A DNA stretch of 64,000 bases, taken from contig CAVQEG010000003.1 of the NCBI GenBank assembly GCA_963711465.1, forward strand, positions 186,001 through 250,000. Direction: 5' to 3'. The translations under genes and the position numbers were made by a program. The notes under the pieces were generated by a model. That model made no database searches. It worked only from the letters and a program-made list of their open reading frames with translations, and had not been told where the DNA came from. The DNA comes from CAVQEG01 sp963711465. Its GTDB lineage: Bacteria; Bacteroidota; Ignavibacteria; OLB7. The first letter of the stretch is position 1; every line of letters begins with the position of its first letter. This document shows positions 1 to 9,265 of the stretch, piece by piece.

Positions 1-3000
1 GTCGCTCAGCGCCTTGCGCTTGGCCGCCAGCTGCTTGTAGAAGTCGTTGAGAAGGACCTTGCCCGCCAGCGCGTCGTCCACCAGCTGCGTGATTTCCTGC
101 TTCAGGGCGTCGCGCTGCTCGCTGACGCGCTGCGCGTCCTCGAACCGCTGGTTGTCGGACATCGACTTCTGAATACCGGCGAAAAACGAGGACATCGCCT
201 GCCACGCGATCGACGTCTTCTGGACGTAGTCCTGCTCGATCTTCGCGCGGTCGACCGCCGCCTGCCGATGGATCTCGGTGATGCGCGCCTGGTTGTCGCC
301 CGCGGCCTTCAACTCGTCCTCCAGCCGCTTGTCGAGCTCGAACAGCGCCAGCGCACGCTCCTGTTCCGCCAGCGTCTTCATCGCGGAAATCCGCTTGCGC
401 ATGGCGATGTCCGCCAGCTGCGTCTCGGTCTCCGAGCGGTCCTTGACCGTGCGCTGGTGGATCTCGGCGTTCACGTTGTCGATCTGCTGCAGCAACAGGC
501 TGCCGGGGTCCGACTGGCGCAACTGCGTGATCCACGAATCCATGTAGTCCTGAATTCGGAACAGCAACTGCTGCTGAGCGCCCTGCACCGCGTCGTTCGC
601 ATTCTGCAGCGCCGTCTGCAGCGGTGCGAGCTGCGCGTCGAACTCCTCCTGCGAAATCGCGCCGTCGGCCAGCTGCTTCTGCAGGTCCTGGCGCTTGTCG
701 ACGAGCTCCTGCTGGGCGTTGGCCGCCACCAGCTGGAGCCGCACGATCTCGTCGCTCTCCGACGAGAATTGCGTGCGCACCGCCTGCTTGAACTCGTCGC
801 TCTGCGTCAGGAGGTCGGAGATCTCCTTCTGCCGATCCCGCTCGCGAATCTCCTGCAGGAGGATCGACCGCCGGCGAACACCTTCCTCCGTCGTCGTCGT
901 GATGGTCTCGACTTCCTTCTTCGCCAGTTCGTTGAGCAGCTGGCTCGAGTCCTCCTCCGTCTTGATGATGGACTCGGCGAGTGATCGACTGGCCTCGATC
1001 TTCACACCGTTCAGCGCCTCGGTCAGCTGCTGAATCCTGAGCTCGAATTCGCCACCGGATTTCGTCAGATCGTGAAGCTCGGCGCTCAGCTGCGCGGCCT
1101 GCCGCTTGTCGCCGTTGACGCGCGCCACCCGGATCTTCTCCTCGAGCTCGCGCTGCTGGTTGAGCTGCGACATCTGCTCGATGTGCAGATCGAGTTGCGC
1201 CTTGGCAACCTTCTTCAGCAACTCGTTCTCGATTTCGCCGATGCGCTGCTCGCCCTTCAGCTTCTCAAGCTGTAGCTGCCGCTCGTAGGCCGAGAGGTCG
1301 CGCGCCTGCGCCTGTCGGCGCTGAGTCTCGCGCTTGCCGGCCGCGATCTCCTCTGACTCCAGCACGTGCTGCAGGTCCTTCTCGTTGCGTACCGACTCCT
1401 GCGCGTTGGCGCGGGCGGTGGCCAGCTGCTGCTCGAGCGACTTGCGTTCGGCCTCGGCCAGCGCCTTGTTCCGGAGCTTGACGACGAGGCCCGCGGCTTC
1501 GGCGATGTACTCGTTGGACGCCGACTGCGCTTCGGCCATCGCCTTCTTGAATTCCTCGCCGATCGACGCGACATCGGCCGCGGCGTCGGACGCCCCCTGG
1601 CCGATGGCGTCGGTCGCGACCTTCACGCCGGCCGCCGCCTCGGCGCTGAAGTCGAACTCCTGCCCCACGTCCCTGATGTCGCCCTTGATCAGCCCGAACT
1701 TCTTCCCCTGCTGCGCGCTGTTGACGAACGCCTGACTGCTGTCGCGAATCTTGCCCTCCATCGTCGCGATGGCACCGGCAAGTCGTTCGGCGTCCTTCGG
1801 GTCGGTCGCCCGCAGCTTCTTCTCACGCAGTCGATCGAGTTCGTCCTGATTGCGCTTGAGCGCCGCCGCCTGCACGTAGAGGTTCTTCTCGTAGTCCTCC
1901 TGATCGGACTTCAGCTTGTCGCTGTACTGCGCGCGCTGGGCCTCGGTCACCGCGTGGACGGCCGCCGTCTGCGTCTCGGCGTAGTCCTGAATGATCGAGC
2001 CCGTCTTCTGCTGGATGTCCTTGATCCGGCGGTCGTCGGCCACGAGGTTGATGGTCTCGGTGACCGGCTTGATCTTGTCCGCCACGTCCTGGGGCAGACT
2101 GATGAGGTCCTCCTTCAGCTTCTTGTTGTCGAGATCGGCCTGCACCTTCAGCCGCTTCTCGTCGAGCACCTTCTGCGCGTCCTCCAGCTGCTTCCGGTAC
2201 TGCTCGGCCGCGTCCTGATCGCCGCCGAACTTCGCGCTCGCGATCTTCGCGTTGAGCTTGTCGACCTCGTCCTGCGCCTGCTTGTACTGCTCGGCGTGCA
2301 GCGCGGCGACGCGCACCGACCGCTGCTGATCCTCGGGCAGCCGGTTGATCGCGGATTCGAGCTTCTGCGCGGAGATCAGCGTGCCGTCCAGCCCGCCACC
2401 GAGGTTGTTCACCTGATCGACGGTGAACCCCATGGCCTGGGCGATGTCCGCCGCCGACAGCCCCATCTCCTGGTACTGGTCGATGATCGGCCGGATCTTG
2501 TCTTCCTGCTCCTTGATCTTCTTGTTGAGCTCGAGCTGCTCCTGCAAGGTTTCCACGAGCTGCTCGCGGACCGTCGAGAAGAACGTGCCTGCTGCCTTCT
2601 GGTCACCGAAGCCCTGTTCAACCTGCTGCCGCCAGCCTTTGGCCTCAGTCCGGAGGTCGGAGAGATCCGCCTGCGTCTTCTGGTAGCTCTCGCCGAGCGC
2701 CAGCGCCTGCGTCGCAAGATCCTCGGACGCGTCCTTCTTCGCGGCGGCGGCCGCTTCCTCCTGGCTCTTGGCGAAGTCGCGGACGACGGCCGTCGACACC
2801 GCCGTCTTCTCCTGTAGCTGGCCTTGGGCCTCCCCCTGTTCGCTGACGGCAACCGTGTACCGCTTGACGGTGTCCGTCGCCTGCGGAACGTCACCCGCCA
2901 GCTGGTCGGTCACCTCCTTGAACCGCTTCTGACTCTCGGGATCGGTCTTGTCCTTGAGGTTGTCGTACTCGTCGGCCAGCGACCGCAGGTTGTCGCCCTG

Positions 3001-4998
3001 ACGCTTGACGGTGTCCTCGGCGTCCGACGCCTCCTTGAAATGGTCCATGGCGGCCGACGCGTCGTCGACGGCCGTCGTCAGGTCCTTGGTCTTGTGCGAG
3101 AACAGGAGGAAGGCGCCGACGGCCGCCGTGATCCCGGCGATGATCAGGAAAATGGGGTTGGCCAGCAGCGCGGTGTTCAGCGCGTACTCCGCGATCGTCG
3201 CCTCGCCCGTGGCCACCGTCTGCGCCTCCTTCGCCGTGGCGTTGGCGGCATCGGCCGCCGCCTCAGCCGTCGTCGACGCGACCGACGCCTCGCGCACGAG
3301 GTTCATCTGCACGAGCGCCGGCAGCACGAGGCTCTTGATCGTGGATCCGAACTTGGAGAACAGGCCGGTTGGCAGCACTTCCTTCAGCCCGGCGAGCGCC
3401 GTCAGCTGCGGTGCGAACTTGCCGAGGGTCGACAGCGCAACGTTCGCCCCGCTGCCGATGGCCTCGAACACCGTGTCGAACTGCGCCTGAATCTGGTTCA
3501 GGAAGATCTTCGTCTGGACGTCGATGCCCTTGGCCGCGACGGCGTACGCACCGACCGCCGCGTGATTCTCGATCTCCTGCCGGGTCTGTGCCAGCGTCTT
3601 GTTGGCGCGCGCGGCGTTCTCGCCCGTCAGCAGGATGGCCGCCGACGCCGCCTGTGAACTGCGGAACGTCTGGGTCAGGCTCAGCCCCATGGACTTCGCC
3701 GAGGTCTGCACCTCCTGCAGCGTGGCGATCAGACCCTTCTTGCGAATCTCCTCGCCGATGTTCCCCGCGCTCAGGCCGATGTTCTGCAGCACCGGAACCA
3801 GCCGCTGGGTCGGCTTCTGCAGCTGGATGATCGCCTGCTGGATCTGCGTGGTGGCCTGCGCCGTGGGCACGCCGAGCGCCGTCATCTGCGAAATGGACGC
3901 GATGACCTCATCGAACTTGATGCCGGCGGCGCTCGCCGCGGGCACGACGTTCGCCAGCCCGGCCGACAGCTCGGAGAACGACGTTTTGCCGAGCTTGATA
4001 CCGGCGAACAGGGTGTCGGATACCTTACCCGCGTCCTTCGCCTGGAGCTTGTACGCGTTGAGGACGGAGGTCAGGACGTTGACCGACGTCTCGGTGTCCG
4101 ACAGACCCGCGACCGCCGCCTTGCCGGCCGTCGCCACGAAGTCGATGATTTCCTGATTGGTGCCCTGGATACCGGCGGAGATCGCCTGATACACGCCCTT
4201 GGCGATATTCGCCGCGTCGTCGGGGATCTGCTTGGAGAGGTCGGACGCCAGACCAGCGAACTCCTCGAAGTTCTTGGTGCCGAGCGTCCCGATGTTCTTC
4301 ACCTGCTTGTCCAACTCCACGAACGGCCCCTGCAGCGCGTTGAGACTCGCGCCGAGATTCTGGACGATGGAGTTGATGGCCGCGAAGTTGACGGCCGAGC
4401 TCAGGCCAGTGGACTGCGGGTTGGTGACCTGCACGGGAAGCGCGGGCTTTACCCCCTGCTCGCGCGCCAGCTGGTCGCGCAGCTTCACCTCCTCCTGATA
4501 CGACTTCTTGACCGTCTGCAGGTGCTTCTTGACGGCTTTGTCGTCGGTCGAGTTGATGGCGTTCTGGATCTGCTCGACCTTCTTGCGGTACGCCTCCTTG
4601 TCGTTGAGCAGCTGCTGGCTCAGCGCCTTCTGCCGGAGCTTGTCCTTGTCCGTGTACTGCCCGCGCAGCGCGTCGAGCTTCTGCAGCTGCTCCTGCTCGA
4701 GCCGCGCGGCTTCCTGCTCGATCCGCAGCTTCTCCCTGGCCGCGGCTTTCTCCTTCTCCGCCTCGTCGGTCGTCGAGCTCGGAGTCGAGGTCGAGGTCGT
4801 GGATTTCGCCGCCGGCAGCTGCGCCGGCACGTCCTTCAGCGCGGATTTCAGTCCCGCCGCCAGCTCCTTCGAATCGAACAGCGAGCCGAAGGCCTCCCGC
4901 ACTTCGCCTCCCGACTGCTGGGCGAGTGTCACCACCTCCTTGAATCCACGACGGAGTTCGGTCAGGTCGAGCGACGCCTTGAGGTTGAAATCGGCCAT
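1..4998 (-). CDS. Phage tail tape measure protein (C-terminus off window)
   Basis: Very long ORF, open from the ATG at 4998 to the left edge (at least 1,666 codons), so the C-terminus lies outside the window. The N-terminal 100 residues are charged and coiled-coil-like. Around residues 230-400 there is a TP901/PhageMin-type tape measure domain with repeated transient-helix segments (GVYQAISAGIQG, AGLANVVPAASAAG, MTALGVPTAQAT). A hydrophobic helix near residue 620 is followed by several hundred residues of Gln/Glu/Lys-rich coiled coil. Tape measure proteins set tail length and thread DNA into the host. Position directly after the frameshifted chaperone pair is the standard tail-gene order. The start is preceded by a CA-rich leader rather than a Shine-Dalgarno site. 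The length suggests a long-tailed siphovirus. Confidence 0.93.
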   Translation of the reverse strand, partial: MADFNLKASLDLTELRRGFKEVVTLAQQSGGEVREAFGSLFDSKELAAGLKSALKDVPAQLPAAKSTTSTSTPSSTTDEAEKEKAAAREKLRIEQEAARLEQEQLQKLDALRGQYTDKDKLRQKALSQQLLNDKEAYRKKVEQIQNAINSTDDKAVKKHLQTVKKSYQEEVKLRDQLAREQGVKPALPVQVTNPQSTGLSSAVNFAAINSIVQNLGASLNALQGPFVELDKQVKNIGTLGTKNFEEFAGLASDLSKQIPDDAANIAKGVYQAISAGIQGTNQEIIDFVATAGKAAVAGLSDTETSVNVLTSVLNAYKLQAKDAGKVSDTLFAGIKLGKTSFSELSAGLANVVPAASAAGIKFDEVIASISQMTALGVPTAQATTQIQQAIIQLQKPTQRLVPVLQNIGLSAGNIGEEIRKKGLIATLQEVQTSAKSMGLSLTQTFRSSQAASAAILLTGENAARANKTLAQTRQEIENHAAVGAYAVAAKGIDVQTKIFLNQIQAQFDTVFEAIGSGANVALSTLGKFAPQLTALAGLKEVLPTGLFSKFGSTIKSLVLPALVQMNLVREASVASTTAEAAADAANATAKEAQTVATGEATIAEYALNTALLANPIFLIIAGITAAVGAFLLFSHKTKDLTTAVDDASAAMDHFKEASDAEDTVKRQGDNLRSLADEYDNLKDKTDPESQKRFKEVTDQLAGDVPQATDTVKRYTVAVSEQGEAQGQLQEKTAVSTAVVRDFAKSQEEAAAAAKKDASEDLATQALALGESYQKTQADLSDLRTEAKGWRQQVEQGFGDQKAAGTFFSTVREQLVETLQEQLELNKKIKEQEDKIRPIIDQYQEMGLSAADIAQAMGFTVDQVNNLGGGLDGTLISAQKLESAINRLPEDQQRSVRVAALHAEQYKQAQDEVDKLNAKIASAKFGGDQDAAEQYRKQLEDAQKVLDEKRLKVQADLDNKKLKEDLISLPQDVADKIKPVTETINLVADDRRIKDIQQKTGSIIQDYAETQTAAVHAVTEAQRAQYSDKLKSDQEDYEKNLYVQAAALKRNQDELDRLREKKLRATDPKDAERLAGAIATMEGKIRDSSQAFVNSAQQGKKFGLIKGDIRDVGQEFDFSAEAAAGVKVATDAIGQGASDAAADVASIGEEFKKAMAEAQSASNEYIAEAAGLVVKLRNKALAEAERKSLEQQLATARANAQESVRNEKDLQHVLESEEIAAGKRETQRRQAQARDLSAYERQLQLEKLKGEQRIGEIENELLKKVAKAQLDLHIEQMSQLNQQRELEEKIRVARVNGDKRQAAQLSAELHDLTKSGGEFELRIQQLTEALNGVKIEASRSLAESIIKTEEDSSQLLNELAKKEVETITTTTEEGVRRRSILLQEIRERDRQKEISDLLTQSDEFKQAVRTQFSSESDEIVRLQLVAANAQQELVDKRQDLQKQLADGAISQEEFDAQLAPLQTALQNANDAVQGAQQQLLFRIQDYMDSWITQLRQSDPGSLLLQQIDNVNAEIHQRTVKDRSETETQLADIAMRKRISAMKTLAEQERALALFELDKRLEDELKAAGDNQARITEIHRQAAVDRAKIEQDYVQKTSIAWQAMSSFFAGIQKSMSDNQRFEDAQRVSEQRDALKQEITQLVDDALAGKVLLNDFYKQLAAKRKALSD

Positions 4999-5113
4999 GA
5001 TCGTGGTGCGTGGTGGTGGTGGTGGACCGCCGGCGGACTACTTCCGTCGGCGAGCGACGAAACGTAGTCCACCGGCTGTCGGCAGTCTACTGTCGGCAGT
5101 CTGCGGCCGACGA

Positions 5114-5464
5114 CTATCGTCGCCCGCGTCTAGCGCTCGACGACTGGGCACGGGTCTCGGCCGCCGAGTGCTCGGCCCGATCGATGAGCGAGTCGAGTAG
5201 GCGGAACGTCTCGTCGGCCGGACGCTCGTCGAGCATCTCGGTCGACAGCGTGCCCTTGGACCAGATAACGAGCACTCGAAACACGTCGTCGAACACGTCG
5301 CCTGCCTTGACCTTCTTCCAGTCCGCGAGCTTCCCGAATCGTGCGTTGACGCGCAGCACGTTGCGCCGCCGGAGCTGTGCGGCTAGCTGGCCATTCCCCT
5401 TCGTGTGAACTCCACCAAAAAGCTGCGGATAGCGCGTGCTGAAAAGAGCCTGGACCGCGTAATA
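5114..5464 (-). CDS. -1 frame extension of tail assembly chaperone (GT-like)
   Basis: Open frame of 116 codons that can be entered from the upstream chaperone ORF by a -1 slip at the T-run at 5470-5464. Read this way it starts at the slip with residues YYAVQALF and runs through LAAQLRRRNVLRV to a stop at 5114. No good independent start covers the whole frame (the first ATG or GTG is well inside), which favours frameshift expression. In lambda and many siphoviruses the G and GT proteins are made this way and bind the tape measure protein. This ORF sits in exactly that place, immediately upstream of the tape measure gene. The fused product would be about 349 residues. Confidence 0.75.
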   Translation of the reverse strand, partial: YYAVQALFSTRYPQLFGGVHTKGNGQLAAQLRRRNVLRVNARFGKLADWKKVKAGDVFDDVFRVLVIWSKGTLSTEMLDERPADETFRLLDSLIDRAEHSAAETRAQSSSARRGRR

Positions 5465-6162
5465 AAAAAATAGATGGCGCCCAGCCGCTGGCCCATTGTC
5501 AGGTCGTCCATCGCCTCGAGGTGGTCGTCCGGCTGATGGTCCTTGTACCGGATCAGACGTCCGTTGACCACCGGCAGGAACAGCCGTGCATACAGGCCGT
5601 TGGCCATGTCACTGCGCGCGATGCGCTGGACGATGTCGTCGAACCGCAGGCTGTCGTCCTCCCCCTCCGCGCGCTTCGGCCAGATCTGCTCGCGAAGCGT
5701 GGTGAGTTCGTCGATCGCCTCGGTCAACTGCCGGCGACGGATCTCGAAGAACGACGTGAGGCGGTACTGCTGATCCCGATCGCCGAGCGTCACGGGCTCG
5801 TGCAGTTCGTTGGCCATCGCCTCGAGTCCTTCGAACACCTCGTCGATGATCTCGCTTGTCACGCGCCCCATGAGCAACGCCTGTTCGGCCTTCCGCTGGC
5901 GCACCGTCAGCTGCACGTCGTGCGACAGCTGGCCGCTGATTTCATCGCTGCCCATGACGGCCGCCGCTACGTCGTCTGCTCGCTGTTCGTCGGCCGCCGT
6001 CAGCGGCGGGAGTTCGGCTTCGGCCTGCGTCTCGTTCTCGGCCGCCGGCGTCTGTCCGGTGTCTGGCATCTCACTGTCTTCGTCGCCGATGATCTCGAGC
6101 CGCACGACGTCCTCGTCGTCGGCCACCGGCGTGTCGGTCGCGTTGTGATTCTCAGTGCTCAT
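5383..6162 (-). CDS. Tail assembly chaperone, short form (G-like)
   Basis: 259-residue protein starting MSTENHNATD, chosen at 6162 because a CA-rich leader lies just upstream. The N-terminal 90 residues are acidic and probably disordered; the rest is helical (MGRVTSEIIDEVFEGLEAM, FFEIRRRQLTEAIDEL). The C-terminus reads through a TAT TTT TTT ATT run, a T_TTT_TTT slippery heptamer, about 27 codons before the stop. Position between the tail tube gene and the tape measure gene, and overlap with a second open frame, are the hallmarks of the G/GT chaperone pair. The sequence itself is divergent, so the call rests on position, length and slippery site. Confidence 0.72.
   Translation of the reverse strand: MSTENHNATDTPVADDEDVVRLEIIGDEDSEMPDTGQTPAAENETQAEAELPPLTAADEQRADDVAAAVMGSDEISGQLSHDVQLTVRQRKAEQALLMGRVTSEIIDEVFEGLEAMANELHEPVTLGDRDQQYRLTSFFEIRRRQLTEAIDELTTLREQIWPKRAEGEDDSLRFDDIVQRIARSDMANGLYARLFLPVVNGRLIRYKDHQPDDHLEAMDDLTMGQRLGAIYFFITRSRLFSARAIRSFLVEFTRRGMAS
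5464..5470 (-). promoter_or_regulatory. Candidate programmed -1 frameshift slippery site T_TTT_TTT
   Basis: Seven consecutive T on the coding strand, in register as T_TTT_TTT relative to the chaperone frame (TAT TTT TTT ATT). A -1 slip leads directly into the open frame that ends at 5114. The register, the location near the 3' end of the first ORF and the gene order all agree with the lambda G/GT arrangement. Confidence 0.8.
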
Positions 6163-6287
6163 TGCAATTCGGATTCGTGGTGGTGGTGGTGGACTCGCGG
6201 TGAGACCCGGGATGCGGTGGGCAGAGCCCGGAGTCTCACCCGAATCCGATTGTCTGCCGTCGGCGTCCATCGCCGTCGGCCTCAGAC

Positions 6288-6884
6288 CTACGACTCGGCA
6301 ACCGCCAATCGGCCGAAGAACGTGCCGCTGTTGATGGTGATGGCGTCGTCCGTCGCGAAGCCGGCGGCGCCGGCCGCCGGAACCTGCGGCGGACCGTCGG
6401 CACCCGTGACCGTCACGTTGGACGTTGCCTTGTACAACTGCCAGGTGTAGGTGTTCTGCGTGCTGCTGCTGGCGATGTCCGACAGCTTCAGCTGCTTGGC
6501 CATCATCAGCACGTAGAAGAAGTTGCCGTCGACGGCGATGTTGTTGAGCTCGAGCAGCAGCAGCAGGAGCTTGCCGCTGAGGACCTCGGGCAGCTCGAAG
6601 AGCGTACCGAGCGAGTTCTGCATGAACACGGTCTCGAGCTGGTAGTCGAAGTCGGTGGACGTCACGACCTTGACCTTGCCCTCCGTGCTCTTCGAGTTGT
6701 CCGTCGAACTCCGCGAGATCTTGAAGCTCTCGCGATACGGAAGCCGACTCCATTCGTCGGGCGTCGCCAGGTCGGTGCCATCGGTGTCGGCGATGACTTT
6801 CGCCGACGCGTAGTCCGATCCCAGGTCCTGAATCTCATTTACGTTGGCGCCGCCGCCGAGGGCGGTTTCGATTAAGCCTGCCAT
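6288..6884 (-). CDS. Major tail tube protein (probable)
   Basis: 198-residue protein, beta-rich, with a hydrophobic middle segment (SGKLLLLLLELNNIAVDGNFFYVLMMAK) and a Thr/Gly-rich C-terminus. Size, composition and position between the tail completion genes and the tape measure chaperones fit a siphovirus major tail (tube) protein. The start at 6884 is the first ATG after a CACCACAACC-type leader. No catalytic motif is expected. The family assignment is by synteny more than by sequence. Confidence 0.65.
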   Translation of the reverse strand: MAGLIETALGGGANVNEIQDLGSDYASAKVIADTDGTDLATPDEWSRLPYRESFKISRSSTDNSKSTEGKVKVVTSTDFDYQLETVFMQNSLGTLFELPEVLSGKLLLLLLELNNIAVDGNFFYVLMMAKQLKLSDIASSSTQNTYTWQLYKATSNVTVTGADGPPQVPAAGAAGFATDDAITINSGTFFGRLAVAES

Positions 6885-7013
6885 TGGAACAATCCCGTTG
6901 GTTGTGGTGAATGTCTACGGGCGTGGTGAGCGCCCACGTCGGCGTCATGCGCCGTGCTCGGACTCGGGTGGTTCCATGTGCGGACGGTCGTGCCCCGTGC
7001 GGGGCGTCGGCCG

Positions 7014-7289
7014 CTACTTGCCGCCGGCTGACGCGTGCGACGCCGAGGCGCTCGACGAAGAGTTACTCGATGACGAGCTACTCGCTGGCGAGCTGCTGGC
7101 CGGCGACGTGCTCTTGTTCTCGACGATCTCGGCGATCTCCGCCTTCGCGCGCGGTCCGCGACGCAGGGCTTCAACCTCCTGCAGCGTGGCGTTCGTGCAC
7201 GGATTCTTCGCGTCGTACTGCTCGCTGCCCTTGGCGGTGTGCCGCGTCCAGCGCCCGTTGCTCTTGAACCTGACTGTGTACGTCTTCAT
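7014..7289 (-). CDS. Small virion-region protein with Ser-rich tail
   Basis: 91-residue protein starting MKTYTVRFKSNGRW at the ATG at 7289; an upstream AACACCAAC leader supports this start. The N-terminal half is basic. The C-terminal 35 residues are almost all Ser with Ala, Asn and Pro, a low-complexity linker-like tail. It lies between the tail completion protein and the tail tube gene. Function not recognised; a small tail accessory or decoration protein is possible. Confidence 0.6.
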   Translation of the reverse strand: MKTYTVRFKSNGRWTRHTAKGSEQYDAKNPCTNATLQEVEALRRGPRAKAEIAEIVENKSTSPASSSPASSSSSSNSSSSASASHASAGGK

Positions 7290-7294
7290 GGCTG

Positions 7295-7792
7295 TTAGTT
7301 GGTGTTCGGTTGCTTCCACTGCGTGCGCAGGATCAGCCGACCCTGCAACAGGACTATCGCGCGATCGCCCTTGATCGAGCGACCGTAGGTATCCACTGTC
7401 ATGTATCGGTAGTAGTGCTTTGCCCGGGAGTCCTCCGCCGTGATTGCGCTGGTGGTATATGTCTTGAGCGCGGCTTCGCCGGTCCAGAGCATGGTGCTGG
7501 CCGCCGCGTCGAGCACGTTGGTCCGGGCGTCGGTCGCCGTCGGTGTCGCGAGTTTGACCACGTGACCGTGAATCATGTACTCGATCGACCGGTCCTCGAA
7601 CCGCGAGCGTGTCGCGTCGCCGACCGACTGCACACTGCCGAGAATCACCTCGAACTCCCACGCCGGCGGCTTGTCGTTGCGACCCATCGTCCCCGCGTCG
7701 TACACGGGAATCGCGGTACCTCCGTCGTCGACCGTCGTCTCGAGCGCCGCGCGGAGAATTGAGCGAGCCAGTTCGTCAGGATTCGAGGGCAT
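7295..7792 (-). CDS. Tail completion/terminator-like protein
   Basis: 165-residue protein of mixed alpha/beta character (WEFEVILGSVQSVGD, ALKTYTTSAITAEDSRAKHYYRY, AIVLLQGRLILR). It overlaps the end of the upstream gene by 17 bases, as is common in head-tail joining operons. Length and place between the gp10-like protein and the tail tube fit a tail terminator or completion protein. The call is positional. Confidence 0.55.
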   Translation of the reverse strand: MPSNPDELARSILRAALETTVDDGGTAIPVYDAGTMGRNDKPPAWEFEVILGSVQSVGDATRSRFEDRSIEYMIHGHVVKLATPTATDARTNVLDAAASTMLWTGEAALKTYTTSAITAEDSRAKHYYRYMTVDTYGRSIKGDRAIVLLQGRLILRTQWKQPNTN

Positions 7793-8339
7793 TCCATGTC
7801 AGGCGCGCGGCCTGCCGTAAGTCGTTCTCCATCAGACTTCGTTCGCCGACCTTCCACCGCTCGAGCGCGGCGCCGGCCGTCGGCCGCGCCGGCATCTCCA
7901 GGTACCCGACGTGCTTCACCTTCAGCGCCATCCACTTGTAGCGTTCCTCGCCGGTCGACAGGTACAGGTACCAGAGCATGCCGAGCATCTTCTGACCGTT
8001 GACCGGTTCGATCTTGCCGCCCACCTCGTGGATGTGGATGTACGGCACGGCGTCGGTGTCCGGCGTCAACTCCATACGCAGCCTGTCACCCGAGTAGTCG
8101 ATGACGGTGGTGTTTTCGCTGGCGCCGGGCGTGAACGCCCGCAGGTAGCGACCGCTCTGATTCCGGAGCCGGCTGCCGGCGTTGCCGCCGGGCGACGGAT
8201 CGTCCATCCGCCGGCGAACGGTCTCCGTGAACCGCTCGAGACTCAGTCGGCCGAGTCGCAGGAGTGGTGCCCGTAGCTCGCTGAAGAAGCGAATGACCTT
8301 CAGCGCGAAGCGATCGGTATCGTACTGCAGCCGGATCAT
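7776..8339 (-). CDS. Head-tail joining / minor tail protein (gp10-like)
   Basis: 187-residue protein with a helical basic N-terminus (LLRLGRLSLERFTETVRRRM) and a central beta segment ending in PYIHIHEVGGKI, the short pattern seen in phage virion morphogenesis and HK97-gp10-like proteins (parallel strands followed by a conserved His/Gly turn). Its start at 8339 overlaps the stop of the upstream connector gene by four bases. It probably completes the neck or tail terminus. Confidence 0.6.
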   Translation of the reverse strand: MIRLQYDTDRFALKVIRFFSELRAPLLRLGRLSLERFTETVRRRMDDPSPGGNAGSRLRNQSGRYLRAFTPGASENTTVIDYSGDRLRMELTPDTDAVPYIHIHEVGGKIEPVNGQKMLGMLWYLYLSTGEERYKWMALKVKHVGYLEMPARPTAGAALERWKVGERSLMENDLRQAARLTWNALES

Positions 8340-9253
8340 CGAGCGTAGGGCGCGAGCGCACGCCGCCAGACGGGGAGCATGTCACGGTACTTCTCGTCGG
8401 ACGTTGCCTGCACGTTGCCCACCTCCCGCAGGATCCGCTCGTTCAACCCGAGACGCGAGTTGTCCGCGTCGAGATCCGATTCCTTGTACATGACCATCGC
8501 CATCTCCGCACACACCTGCTGCACGACCTCCGGCACCGCGTCCTGCGCGTAGCCCACGACGCAAGTCACGCGGTACGCGCGGCACGGGCTGAAGCCAGTC
8601 GGGTACAGCACCTTCGCCACGCCTCGCGGCTTTGCGAGGACGTAGGTCTCGTCCACCTCCTGCCAGTCGTCGTCCGGCGTCGCGAGCTCGCGGTACTCGA
8701 GCGCCGAGATCGAGGACACCGGCCGCCGCTCGAGCACGTGCGTCTGCAGGCAGTCGCCGTCGAACTCGATGCTGACGGCCGTTGCGATGATCGGCTGCTG
8801 ACAGATGTCGAGAATCCGTGTGCTCGCGACGAGGATCAGCGTGTCGAGTACGTCGTCACGCCCGTCGTCCGTCGCGTCGATGTTCAGCAGGACCTTCACG
8901 CGATCGCGGCTGACCAGCGGCAGGACAGCCGCGCCATCGACTGCCGATGGCGATATTCCCTGACCGCCGAGCACCACGCTCGATGTCTTGACGTCGGCGT
9001 TCTCCGTCTCCTGCGGGTTGATCGAGACGATGGTCAGCAGTACGTCGTCCGACCGCAGAATCTTGACCGCGCCCCGGAATCCGTCGGGAAACGCGTCGTA
9101 CGTCCAGAGGTAGTACCCGCCGCCGAACTCCACGAATCCGGTACTGACCTCGCTCCCGACATCCGCACCCGCGGTGTCGACGAGCTGCGCCTTCAGCGTC
9201 TGACCGGCATTCGCCGAGCCCAGGGCGATTGATGTCGCAAGCGTGTAGGCCAT
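8336..9253 (-). CDS. gp6-like head-tail connector with extra N-terminal beta domain
   Basis: 305 residues in two parts. Residues about 110-305 resemble the gp6/gp15 head-tail connector: a helical start (DDVLDTLILVASTRILDIC), a middle beta segment that sets up an epitope-like loop (YVLAKPRGVAKVLYP) and a C-terminal helix ending YRDMLPVWRRALAPYAR. Residues 1-75 form a separate Thr/Gly/Ala-rich beta module (LVDTAGADVGSEVS, GGGYYLWTYDAFPDGF) like those in phage surface or fibre proteins. The fusion is unusual because connectors are normally about 100-200 residues. It lies between surface proteins and neck proteins. Confidence 0.6.
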   Translation of the reverse strand: MAYTLATSIALGSANAGQTLKAQLVDTAGADVGSEVSTGFVEFGGGYYLWTYDAFPDGFRGAVKILRSDDVLLTIVSINPQETENADVKTSSVVLGGQGISPSAVDGAAVLPLVSRDRVKVLLNIDATDDGRDDVLDTLILVASTRILDICQQPIIATAVSIEFDGDCLQTHVLERRPVSSISALEYRELATPDDDWQEVDETYVLAKPRGVAKVLYPTGFSPCRAYRVTCVVGYAQDAVPEVVQQVCAEMAMVMYKESDLDADNSRLGLNERILREVGNVQATSDEKYRDMLPVWRRALAPYAR

Positions 9254-9265
9254 TGCCTCTGTGCG

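Noticed and set aside
1366..2817. Long plus-strand ORF of 483 codons opposite the tape measure gene
   Set aside because: It is the antisense shadow of a high-GC coding region; residues are Arg/Leu-rich with no domain, and the opposite strand has clear tape measure features.
5079..5106. Tandem repeat of TGTCGGCAGTCT
   Set aside because: Only two imperfect 14-base copies in a high-GC spacer; not enough to propose a function.
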